Below, piece after piece: positions 1 to 5,526 of a DNA stretch of 5,828 nt. Both the position numbers and the translations under genes were made by a program. This DNA comes from Clostridiales bacterium (GTDB lineage: Bacteria; Bacillota; Clostridia; Saccharofermentanales; UBA5734): positions 1 through 5,828 of the forward strand of contig SLHU01000210.1 in assembly GCA_007135995.1 (NCBI GenBank), read 5' to 3'. Position 1 is the stretch's first letter. Each line of letters starts with the position of its first letter. A model generated the notes under the pieces. That model searched no databases and was not told where the DNA came from. It saw nothing but the letters and a program-made list of their open reading frames with translations.

Positions 1-352
1 GCTGACCGAAATTGAAACGACAGAACTTGAGATGGCCTCACTGTGCCGTCATTTTCAGCTGAGTATGAAAAAAGGCGGCTGCGCGGCGGCGCTTTTGCCC
101 TTTAATGCACGCTTTGCAGAGCTGCGCCAGTCACAGCTGCAGATGCAGGCACAGGCGAGAAATATTGAGAAAGAAAAAGAAGACTGCCGTCAGGCGCTGA
201 TTCGCCTGACACGTGAAATACAAGCACTCGATAAGCTAAGAGACAAGCAGTACGACATGTATAAGACTGAGCTGGCGCGCGAGGAAGAAAAGGAAATAGA
301 TGCTTTTGTTTCCTTTCAGCAAGGACAGGCCATTGCGGTTAGAGGCACCTGA
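1..352 (+). CDS. fliJ: FliJ, flagellar export protein (C-terminal part, 5' end outside window)
   Basis: The reading frame is already open at base 2 and runs to the TGA at 350-352, giving about 116 residues. FliJ is usually near 145-150 residues, so roughly 30 N-terminal residues lie upstream of the window; the ATG at base 32 is probably an internal Met rather than the start. The protein is charged, almost entirely helical and rich in Gln, Glu, Lys and Arg, without Pro in its second half, as expected of the FliJ antiparallel coiled coil. The C-terminal pattern of a Leu-Arg-Asp-Lys-Gln-Tyr segment followed by an acidic EEEKEIDAF stretch is typical of FliJ. In the family, FliJ is a cytoplasmic component of the type III export apparatus that contacts the FliI ATPase and FlhA and helps cycle chaperones. 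Its place just before ylxF and fliK agrees. The stop overlaps the next start by one base (TGATG). Identification rests on composition, tail and position, since FliJ sequences diverge strongly. Confidence 0.8.
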   Translation, partial: LTEIETTELEMASLCRHFQLSMKKGGCAAALLPFNARFAELRQSQLQMQAQARNIEKEKEDCRQALIRLTREIQALDKLRDKQYDMYKTELAREEEKEIDAFVSFQQGQAIAVRGT

Positions 353-1011
353 TGAAAAAGAACGCGGCAAACAACATGCAGCCGGTGTCGCTCCAGCTGC
401 TGGGTGAGACGAAAAGTGTCAAACCACGCGGTAAGGCAGGCTTTTTCAGCGGCCTGCTGATTGGTTTTCTGTCTGTTCTGGCGCTGCTGGCGCTGTTCGC
501 GGTGGCCTTATGGTTTGACTTGTTCTCGCTTAAACAGGAAGTTGCTATATTCATGCAGCTGGAAAAAGCGCAGCTGGAAGTGATCGAGCAGCGCCGGCTG
601 GACGCGGAGACACAGGAAGCCAAGCTGCTTGATCTGAAACGGGAGCTGGAAGAAGAAGCTGATGTGCTGGACCGCCAGCGGCAAAATCTGCTCACTTTAG
701 AAGCCTCGCTTCATGAGGCAGAGGCCGGCCTTGACCAGCGGGCAGAGCGGATCGCATCGCAGGAAACCGAACTGGATGAACTGGTGGCTTTGTATGAACA
801 GATGCCGCCGGACAAAGCCGCTGAGATCCTGATGATCAGCGAAGACAAAAAGCTGACGGCGCGGCTGCTGAACCGGATGGATCAGCAGCGCCTGTCCCTG
901 ATTTTGACACAGCTCAGCGCTCAGGACGCTGCCAGCCTGATTGACCTGATCGCCGGAACGGCTTTGGCCGAAACAGCCCTCCAGACTGAAGCAGAAGGGA
1001 GCACCCCATGA
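352..1011 (+). CDS. ylxF: YlxF/MotE-like single-pass membrane protein with coiled coil and MgtE_N-like domain
   Basis: A 219-residue protein. Residues 1-30 are polar and basic, 32-54 form one hydrophobic membrane segment (rich in Leu, Ala, Phe), about 62-145 are a highly charged Glu/Gln/Leu coiled coil, and 147-200 resemble the helical MgtE intracellular N-terminal domain: YEQMPPDKAAEIL, then an LNRMD turn and a second helix pair ending in AASLIDLI. This layout and the position between fliJ and fliK match Bacillus YlxF and the MotE family; alphaproteobacterial MotE is a chaperone for the periplasmic motility protein MotC. Lys/Arg lie before the membrane segment, which suggests N-in topology with the coiled coil outside, as inferred for MotE. 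The ATG at 352 overlaps the fliJ stop and has AGAGG at 341-345. The 3' end overlaps fliK by 4 bases (ATGA). The exact role in Gram-positive motility is not established; it is not a magnesium transporter, because the transporter domain is absent. Confidence 0.72.
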   Translation: MKKNAANNMQPVSLQLLGETKSVKPRGKAGFFSGLLIGFLSVLALLALFAVALWFDLFSLKQEVAIFMQLEKAQLEVIEQRRLDAETQEAKLLDLKRELEEEADVLDRQRQNLLTLEASLHEAEAGLDQRAERIASQETELDELVALYEQMPPDKAAEILMISEDKKLTARLLNRMDQQRLSLILTQLSAQDAASLIDLIAGTALAETALQTEAEGSTP

Positions 1012-2618
1012 AACCTAACAGCATTGAGACCCTGCATCAGACACGTACTGCGCAAAACCCGTCTCACGGCAAAAAGCGCCAGGGCCCCGAACAGGCGTCG
1101 TTCGCCGTTGCCCTGCGCAGTACCATTGATCGCCGGCAGGCCGGAACGCCGCCTTCTGATCCGCATGCAGACCACAAAGACATGCGAAGCGGCAATATAA
1201 AGCATCAGGATCACGATTCAAAACAGGATGAAAAAACAAGCGATACCCTGACAGCGTACGAAATTCATTCTGTTTTCGGCTTTACCCAATCATCTGAAAC
1301 AGCGGTAAGCACACAGCCAGACAATATGAACGCTTCGTCAGCGGAAGTTTCGTCTTCCGTGGAAGTTTCGTCAGCGGAAGTTTCGTCTTCCGTCGCATCA
1401 GATGCAAAGCTTGATACTCAGCAAGCCCTGGCCGGCAATGTCCCGGGCGGTGCCAGTGAAATCAGCGATAAGCCGCCGGCTGTTTCCGGCCGGCTGTCAG
1501 CGATTCAAAACAAAGACGCAGGCAAAGCCAGTCTTTTAACCGAAAGCACAAGCGGACGCGCGCTGGCAGAAGCGATTGCAGCAGATAAAAACAGAGTGCC
1601 TTCGCATCAGGAAACCGGCAGCCAGGCCTCACAAGCGGCTGTGGCCGCCCTGGAGGCCGCCGCTTTAAAAAACAAAGATACAGCGGCATCAGCCGCAGCG
1701 CCCATATCATCTTCCGGTCCAGATGCAGGGCAGCTAGTTATAGAAATGGAAAATACAGTAAAAGGCGGACAGCGCCCGGACGTGCCTCTCGCTGTGCGTC
1801 AGCGTTTTGGAGCAGCGGCGCACAGCGTCGCTGTAACAGCAGACGCATCGGCAGAAGAGCCGGCAAAGACAGCCGGCGGCCAGACGCAGCTTGATCAAAA
1901 CATGGATGAAAACGGCCCGTTCGCGGCCGCTGCCGGGGACTCTTTCAGTACAGCTGCTCCCAGCCAGGTATCGATGCAAACAGATCCTGCGGCTGGTGAT
2001 GGAGGATTGGCTTCAAACAGCGGCCAGAACCTGCCGGCAGCGGCAGCAACCGCACAGGCAGGCGGATTAAGCACAGCCGGGGATCCTGGCGGCAGCGAAT
2101 CTGTCAGCGGACTCGACGCCGTCCATACGGTGTTTGGCAGTGACAGCCAGCAGCTGCAGCTGCCCGGACAGGCAGTTGCTTCTATGCTCCTGATGGTCCG
2201 CGGCGGCCAGCAGACCCTGCAGGTTCGCCTGCATCCAGACCATCTGGGCGAGCTTCAGATTAATCTGGCCAGAGGGGCTGACGGAGCACTTTCTGCCAGA
2301 CTGACCGCCGATACAATGGCGGCATGTCAGCTGCTGGAGGCTAATTTACCGCAGCTGCAGCAGGCGTTGATGGAAAGACAAATTGTCTGCCGCGAGATTG
2401 AGGTGCAGTATCAGCAGCCAGAACAGCAGCCGGGATTTGAGCAGGCAGCCGGTGATCCAAACCGTCAGGGCAGTCCGGATGACTTTGACAGACAAAGTCA
2501 GGTGTCCGGGCAGACAACGCAAAACCCAGACAGGCCAGATGAGCGGGCAGATGCCGCCGGCAGCGAGTCCGGCCCGGTTCATATCCGTTCGCCCTATCAG
2601 CTTGACCACTTGGTCTGA
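1008..2618 (+). CDS. fliK: FliK, flagellar hook-length control protein
   Basis: A 536-residue protein with the usual FliK architecture: a long, poorly conserved, presumably extended N-terminal ruler and a compact C-terminal switch domain. Residues about 1-385 are low-complexity (Ala, Ser, Gln, Gly, Asp) and include an 11-residue repeat near residues 110-129. Residues about 390-470 fit the Flg_hook (FliK C-terminal) domain: a beta strand ending in LQVRLHPDHLGELQINL (the P-x-x-L-G core at residues 410-414), a strand with Ala-rich content, then helices ending in LPQLQQALMERQI. The last 65 residues are Gln/Asp/Pro-rich and probably disordered. In the family, FliK is secreted during hook assembly, measures hook length, and through its C-terminal domain switches FlhB from hook-type to filament-type substrates. 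The ATG at 1008 overlaps the previous stop (ATGA), with GAAGGGA just upstream, implying coupling. It is followed by flgD after 53 bases. Length is within the range known for FliK, which varies widely. Confidence 0.87.
   Translation: MKPNSIETLHQTRTAQNPSHGKKRQGPEQASFAVALRSTIDRRQAGTPPSDPHADHKDMRSGNIKHQDHDSKQDEKTSDTLTAYEIHSVFGFTQSSETAVSTQPDNMNASSAEVSSSVEVSSAEVSSSVASDAKLDTQQALAGNVPGGASEISDKPPAVSGRLSAIQNKDAGKASLLTESTSGRALAEAIAADKNRVPSHQETGSQASQAAVAALEAAALKNKDTAASAAAPISSSGPDAGQLVIEMENTVKGGQRPDVPLAVRQRFGAAAHSVAVTADASAEEPAKTAGGQTQLDQNMDENGPFAAAAGDSFSTAAPSQVSMQTDPAAGDGGLASNSGQNLPAAAATAQAGGLSTAGDPGGSESVSGLDAVHTVFGSDSQQLQLPGQAVASMLLMVRGGQQTLQVRLHPDHLGELQINLARGADGALSARLTADTMAACQLLEANLPQLQQALMERQIVCREIEVQYQQPEQQPGFEQAAGDPNRQGSPDDFDRQSQVSGQTTQNPDRPDERADAAGSESGPVHIRSPYQLDHLV
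1334..1393 (+). repeat. 33-bp tandem repeat inside fliK
   Basis: Bases 1334-1360 and 1367-1393 are identical 27-mers offset by 33 bases, so the array is one full 33-bp unit plus most of a second. It encodes an 11-residue unit, SSAEVSSSVEV, followed by SSAEVSSSV (about residues 110-129). A smaller motif, GGAAGTTTCGTC, recurs within each unit. The period is a multiple of three, so the frame is kept. It lies in the low-complexity ruler part of FliK, where changes in length are tolerated and in other bacteria alter hook length. Confidence 0.9.
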
Positions 2619-2637
2619 TCAAAAAACATGACCGGAC

Positions 2638-2653
2638 GCCTGTATACACAGGC
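2638..2653 (+). promoter_or_regulatory. Small hairpin just upstream of the flgD ribosome binding site
   Basis: In the 53-base fliK-flgD spacer, GCCTGT (2638-2643) and ACAGGC (2648-2653) are perfect inverted arms around the tetraloop ATAC. The hairpin ends 5 bases before the flgD Shine-Dalgarno (AAAGGAG, 2659-2665). No run of T follows, so it does not look like an intrinsic terminator. It may influence flgD translation or mark an mRNA processing point, or it may be chance; six pairs is a weak stem. Confidence 0.35.
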
Positions 2654-2671
2654 ACTGGAAAGGAGCCCGAT

Positions 2672-3271
2672 ATGCCTATAGAATCTGTCAGTCAAAACAT
2701 CCAGCAGGCACAGATGCCGAAGCGAAATGTGTCAAACGAACTGGATCGTGACGCGTTTATGAAAATACTGGTTGCTCAGCTTAAAAACCAGGATCCGCTT
2801 AATCCGATCGAAGATCAGGATTTTATCGCGCAGATGGCCCAGTTCAGTGTCCTTGAGCAGATTCAGTCGCTCAATGACGGCTTTAGTTTCAGCCAGGCAA
2901 CCGGTCTGGTCGGCAAGCATGTGTACGCGGAGTTCAGCAATGAGAACGGCCAGATGCAGCGTGTCTTTGGCAAAGTAACCAGCGCGCTGAGCATTGGCGG
3001 CCAGCCATATCTGGAAGTCGACGGCTGGCATATCCCTTATACAAGTCAGATTGTTGTGTACAATCAAGATCCGAACGCATCTTCAGGGCAGATTCTGAAT
3101 CCGGACCCGGACCCGTCAGCCGGCCTTGAAGAAACCGACGGTGTCAGCGGCCAGTCAGCCGCGTCAGCCGGCCTTGAAGAAACCGACGGTGTCAGCGGCC
3201 AGTCAGCCGCGTCAGCCAGTCTTGAAGGAACCTATAATATCAGCAGCCAATCAGAACAGGAAATAATCTGA
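2672..3271 (+). CDS. flgD: FlgD, hook-capping (hook scaffolding) protein with repetitive C-terminal tail
   Basis: A 199-residue protein. Residues 25-70 carry the FlgD N-terminal signature: DRDAFMKILVAQLKNQDPLNP followed by an acidic turn and FIAQMAQFSVLEQIQ. Residues 77-130 are the short beta-rich part seen in Gram-positive FlgD (GLVGKHVY, a G-K-V turn, then strands ending in QIVVY). No Ig/FnIII-like insert is present, as in Bacillus FlgD of about 140 residues. The excess length is a tail from about residue 133, rich in Asp, Pro, Ser, Gly and Glu, containing two identical 16-residue repeats (151-166 and 167-182) and a degenerate third (183-199). FlgD is exported, sits as a cap on the growing hook and inserts FlgE subunits. 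The ATG at 2672 is set by AAAGGAG at 2659-2665 with 6 bases of spacing. The conserved half is certain; the tail has no function I can recognise. Confidence 0.92.
   Translation: MPIESVSQNIQQAQMPKRNVSNELDRDAFMKILVAQLKNQDPLNPIEDQDFIAQMAQFSVLEQIQSLNDGFSFSQATGLVGKHVYAEFSNENGQMQRVFGKVTSALSIGGQPYLEVDGWHIPYTSQIVVYNQDPNASSGQILNPDPDPSAGLEETDGVSGQSAASAGLEETDGVSGQSAASASLEGTYNISSQSEQEII
3114..3264 (+). repeat. 48-bp tandem repeat in the 3' end of flgD
   Basis: Bases 3121-3168 and 3169-3216 are identical 48-base units; identity also reaches a few bases upstream, to 3114. Each encodes 16 residues (GLEETDGVSGQSAASA). A third, clearly diverged copy follows (about 3217-3264; starts S-L-E-G-T, later S-S-Q-S). 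The period keeps the reading frame. Perfect DNA identity, including third codon positions, points to a recent duplication by slippage or unequal crossing-over, on top of an older diverged copy. Confidence 0.93.
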
Positions 3272-3284
3272 AAAACAAGCAGGA

Positions 3285-3297
3285 TGTATTGAATACA
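3285..3297. promoter_or_regulatory. 13-bp palindrome TGTATTGAATACA in the flgD-flgE spacer
   Basis: TGTATT and AATACA are perfect inverted arms around a single central G, 14 bases after the flgD stop. An odd-centred palindrome with almost no loop looks more like a site for a dimeric DNA-binding protein than an RNA hairpin. The half-site TGTAT/ATACA also occurs in the TGTATACA palindrome at 2641-2648 before flgD. A 6-bp perfect inverted repeat is expected by chance about once in a window of this size for any one spacing, so this is a weak call. Confidence 0.25.
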
Positions 3298-3385
3298 GCC
3301 ATCCAGGCTGATGATCTCAATCAAAAACGAACAACCGCTTATGTGAAGGCAAACAGATCAGTAAACCCATCCAACAACGGCTTAC

Positions 3386-3392
3386 AGGAGGT
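3386..3392 (+). promoter_or_regulatory. Ribosome binding site of flgE
   Basis: AGGAGGT lies 5 bases before the ATG at 3398 and is a full match to the 16S anti-Shine-Dalgarno complement, the strongest in the window. It fixes the flgE start and suits a structural protein needed in many copies (the hook has on the order of 100 or more subunits). Confidence 0.85.
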
Positions 3393-3397
3393 AACCG

Positions 3398-4249
3398 ATG
3401 CTACGTTCACTTTATTCAGGCGTATCAGGACTCAGGAACCATCAGACGAAAATGGATGTGATTGGCAACAATATCGCGAATGTCAATACGATTGGCTATA
3501 AAGCGAGTCGTGCGGTATTTCAGGATATTTACAGTCAGACCATTCAGACCGCGACCGCACCCGATGCCGGCGGCGGCACCGGCGGCGTGAACCCGCAGCA
3601 GATTGGACTGGGCGTGAGTACAGCGTCCATTGATGTCATGCACACCAGAGGTGCTCCGGAATACACAGGCGCACCGCTCGACCTAAGCATTGACGGTGAC
3701 GGGTTTTTCGTTGTATCGGAAGGCAATGCCGATTACTTTACCCGGGCCGGCAATTTCACCACCGACGCGTCAAATAACCTGATCAACAGCAATGGCCTGA
3801 TTGTCCAGGGCTGGATGCCGGATGCGGACGGGAATATGGTTTTTGACGCTGACGGTAATATGAGACCGATGCAAAATCTTGTTTTGCCGCAAGATTTCTA
3901 CGATATCAGTGTGACCAGAAACGGTGAGCTGGTTGGTATTAACCAAAACACACAGCAACGGGAAACGATTGCCCGCGTCGCGCTGGCCAACTTTAACAAT
4001 CAAAGTGCTCTGAACAAGATGGGCAATAATTTGTACGACGTCAGCCAGAACAGCGGTCTGCCGATCATTGGTGCCCCCGGTACCGATGGAACAGCCGGGA
4101 TCAACCCGTCTTCGCTCGAGATGTCAAATGTCGACCTGGCCAAGGAATTTACCGACATGATCACCACCCAGCGTGGTTTTCAGGCAAACTCAAGAATCAT
4201 CACCACATCCGATCAGCTGCTGGAAGAACTCGTTAACCTGAAACGTTAG
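3398..4249 (+). CDS. flgE: FlgE, flagellar hook protein (short Gram-positive type)
   Basis: A 283-residue protein of the rod/hook family. Residues 1-35 hold the N-terminal signature (MLRSLYSGVSGL, then NNIANVNTIGYK at 24-35). Residues 94-140 hold the central core beginning LDLSIDGDGFFVV with FTRAGNF after it. The last 40 residues form the C-terminal helix (NVDLAKEFTDMITTQRGFQAN, ending TTSDQLLEELVNLKR); that ending is typical of Bacillus/Clostridium hook proteins. N- and C-terminal helices pair to form the D0 core of the tube. At this length it lacks the large inserted outer domains of the roughly 400-residue enterobacterial FlgE and is close to the 264-residue Bacillus FlgE. Such proteins are often annotated FlgG; the position after fliK-flgD and before flbD-motA supports hook protein rather than distal rod. 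It is exported through the flagellar type III system and capped by FlgD. Residues about 60-73 are Gly-rich. Confidence 0.9.
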   Translation: MLRSLYSGVSGLRNHQTKMDVIGNNIANVNTIGYKASRAVFQDIYSQTIQTATAPDAGGGTGGVNPQQIGLGVSTASIDVMHTRGAPEYTGAPLDLSIDGDGFFVVSEGNADYFTRAGNFTTDASNNLINSNGLIVQGWMPDADGNMVFDADGNMRPMQNLVLPQDFYDISVTRNGELVGINQNTQQRETIARVALANFNNQSALNKMGNNLYDVSQNSGLPIIGAPGTDGTAGINPSSLEMSNVDLAKEFTDMITTQRGFQANSRIITTSDQLLEELVNLKR

Positions 4250-4287
4250 GGCTTTAGAAGGATAATCACCTGAATAAGGAGCAGCAT

Positions 4288-4584
4288 ATGATTTGTTTAA
4301 ACCGGCTGAATCACAAAACCTTCTATCTTAACAGCGACTTGATCGAAATGGTTGAAGAAACGCCGGATACCCTGATTACGATGACCACCGGCAAAAAATT
4401 TATCGTTGAGGATTCAGCCGATGACGTATTGCAGAAAATAATTGACTTTCGCAACCAGTGCTTTCGCGATGTGCATGTGAAAATCAGGTACAAGGACAAG
4501 CGGGCATCGCTGACTTCAGATATAAAACCCTGTGAACCAGCGATCAGCGACCAAGCATATGATCACGATCACCAGCTGCCATGA
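4288..4584 (+). CDS. swrD: FlbD/SwrD family flagellar protein with C-terminal extension
   Basis: A 98-residue protein. Residues 1-60 match the FlbD/SwrD family closely: MICLNRLN at the start, FYLNSDLIEMVEETPDTLIT in the middle, then TTGKKFIVEDSADDV and a short helix. Family members are normally about 60-75 residues; here about 30 further residues follow, Lys/Arg-rich at first (KIRYKDKRA) and ending in Asp/His (YDHDHQLP). In Bacillus subtilis SwrD, encoded in the same place after flgE, increases flagellar motor torque and is needed for swarming. Sitting immediately before motAB fits a stator-related role. This is not the Caulobacter regulator that is also called FlbD. The start at 4288 follows AAGGAG at 4276-4281 with 6 bases of spacing. 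The gap to flgE is 38 bases and to motA 111 bases. Confidence 0.88.
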   Translation: MICLNRLNHKTFYLNSDLIEMVEETPDTLITMTTGKKFIVEDSADDVLQKIIDFRNQCFRDVHVKIRYKDKRASLTSDIKPCEPAISDQAYDHDHQLP

Positions 4585-4631
4585 CGTTTGCCATCAGGTG
4601 AACGCCGCGGATACGATCAGAAATGAAGTGC

Positions 4632-4668
4632 ATTTAAGACCGCGGCCGGATCGCTGCGCGTCTTAAAT
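4632..4668 (+). promoter_or_regulatory. Stem-loop in the flbD-motA spacer, upstream of the motA ribosome binding site
   Basis: ATTTAAGAC (4632-4640) and GTCTTAAAT (4660-4668) are perfect 9-bp inverted arms. Alternatively, with one bulged C at 4640, the stem extends to 12 pairs by pairing CGCG (4641-4644) with CGCG (4657-4660), leaving the 12-base loop GCCGGATCGCTG. It ends 13 bases before AAAAGGA (4682-4688), the motA Shine-Dalgarno. There is no T run after either arm, so it is not a normal intrinsic terminator on either strand. Plausible roles are translational control of motAB, mRNA processing or stability separating motAB from upstream genes, or a DNA operator. The loop carries GGA, as does the ribosome binding site (AAAAGGATG), which resembles a two-site CsrA target. 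The structure is visible; the function is inference. Confidence 0.5.
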
Positions 4669-4695
4669 CCAGATGACAAAGAAAAGGATGCTGAC

Positions 4696-5526
4696 ATGAA
4701 TTTATCAACCATAATCGGTATGGTCGCCGGAATGATATTTATTCTCACCGCCATCATACTTGGCGGTGATATTACCCGCTATGTTGAAATGCAGTCTTTT
4801 ATGATTGTTATTGGCGGCACAGCGGCGGCTACGCTTGTCTCCTATTCATTTGATCAGCTGAAAGCCTTTTTTCCGATGCTGCGTGATGCTTTTGTCAAAT
4901 CGGATATTAATCTGCGAACCGATCTGGATAAAATTATCAACCTGGCGAATACAGCACGCCGCGAAGGCCTGCTGGCGCTGGATGGTGAAAATCATGATGA
5001 TCCTTTCCTGCAAAAAGGCATAGAACTGGTGGTGGACGGGACTGACCCCGAGCTGGTTAAAGATATTTTGGAAACTGAAATAGACCAGTCTTCGGAAAGT
5101 GACCAGCTGGCACAAAAAGTCCTTGCCAGCATGGCGCAGTTCGCACCTGCTTTTGGTATGGTTGGAACCTTGATTGGCCTGATCAACATGCTGATGTTCC
5201 TCACCGATACCGACTCGCTGGGTCCTCGTATGGCAACCGCCCTGCTGACGACTTTTTACGGTGTGCTGCTGGCCAATATGGTGGTCTTGCCGTTTGCGGC
5301 AAAACTAAAGACTGCCAGCGAACTGAAAGTGCTGCGCTATGAAATGATGCTGGAAGGGATTTTATCAATCCAGAATGGTGAAAATCCGCGGATGATCCGT
5401 GAGAAACTAAGTGTTTTCGCTGATAACCAGATGGGTGCACAGCCCGCTAACAGTAAAGATCAATCAGAACAGGATGAAGATTTAGAAGGAGTCGGCGAAA
5501 GTGCGCAAGAAGCAATCTCAGAATAA
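4696..5526 (+). CDS. motA: MotA, flagellar stator subunit (sodium-type residues)
   Basis: A 276-residue MotA/TolQ/ExbB-family membrane protein with four predicted membrane segments at about 3-24, 33-50, 147-169 and 180-202, and a large cytoplasmic loop between the second and third. The loop carries the torque-related motif TARREGLLALD (86-96) and FLQKGIELVVDG. The two conserved prolines are visible as P151 (APAFGMVGTLIGL) and P199 (ANMVVLPFAAKL). Thr occurs at 158, 185 and 186, as in Vibrio PomA, where these threonines belong to the sodium pathway; proton-type MotA usually has other residues in some of these positions. With MotB it forms the membrane ion channel that drives the rotor through FliG. 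The start at 4696 has AAAAGGA at 4682-4688. The C-terminal 36 residues are acidic and variable, and their last codons overlap motB. Family assignment is certain; ion choice is inferred. Confidence 0.96.
   Translation: MNLSTIIGMVAGMIFILTAIILGGDITRYVEMQSFMIVIGGTAAATLVSYSFDQLKAFFPMLRDAFVKSDINLRTDLDKIINLANTARREGLLALDGENHDDPFLQKGIELVVDGTDPELVKDILETEIDQSSESDQLAQKVLASMAQFAPAFGMVGTLIGLINMLMFLTDTDSLGPRMATALLTTFYGVLLANMVVLPFAAKLKTASELKVLRYEMMLEGILSIQNGENPRMIREKLSVFADNQMGAQPANSKDQSEQDEDLEGVGESAQEAISE
5486..5491 (+). promoter_or_regulatory. Ribosome binding site of motB, inside the motA 3' end
   Basis: AAGGAG lies 9 bases before a GTG at 5501, within the last codons of motA. It supports GTG 5501 as the motB start; the only in-frame alternative nearby, the ATG at 5549, would fall at the edge of the membrane segment and lacks a Shine-Dalgarno. 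The placement indicates translational coupling of the stator pair. Confidence 0.8.

Larger units (their letters stand above)
3272..3397. other. flgD-flgE spacer without a convincing gene
   Basis: The 126 bases between the flgD stop and the flgE start are long for this operon. One frame is open here (from about 3238) and could start at a TTG at 3289, but it runs on to 3501, about 100 bases deep into flgE, has no recognisable protein pattern and only a poor start signal. In many clostridial operons a small 'flagellar operon protein' (TIGR02530 family) sits between flgD and flgE; I see nothing resembling it. The spacer holds the palindrome at 3285-3297 and, at its end, the flgE ribosome binding site. 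No convincing promoter or terminator is visible. Confidence 0.5.

Noticed and set aside
32..352. ATG at 32 as the true start of fliJ
   Set aside because: The frame is open upstream to the window edge with plausible coiled-coil sequence, and a 106-residue FliJ would be too short.
339..695. Long minus-strand open frames opposite ylxF and elsewhere (for example 339-695, 921-1214, 4846-5115, 5557-5805)
   Set aside because: Each lies wholly or almost wholly opposite a well-supported flagellar gene, has low-complexity Ser/Arg/Cys-rich translations, and lacks a ribosome binding site or any family pattern.
3289..3501. 70-residue open frame on the + strand between flgD and flgE, TTG start
   Set aside because: Most of its second half is flgE read in another frame, the start is TTG with only a weak AGGA too close to it, and the peptide resembles no flagellar protein. 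flgE has a perfect ribosome binding site of its own.
3398..4249. FlgG (distal rod protein) instead of FlgE
   Set aside because: The length overlaps with FlgG, but the operon position after fliK-flgD, and the TTSDQLLEELVNLKR ending, fit the short Gram-positive hook protein.
4256..4272. Second Shine-Dalgarno-like AGAAGGA upstream of an in-frame CTG before flbD
   Set aside because: CTG starts are very rare, and the ATG at 4288 has its own well-spaced AAGGAG and gives the exact family N-terminus.
4581..4666. Tiny open frames after flbD (ATG at 4581, GTG at 4598)
   Set aside because: They encode 6 and 22 residues, have no good ribosome binding site, and the second ends inside the stem-loop.
4632..4668. 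Intrinsic terminator between flbD and motA
   Set aside because: The stem is strong but no T-run follows it on the + strand, and the sequence beyond the left arm on the minus strand is not a T-run either.
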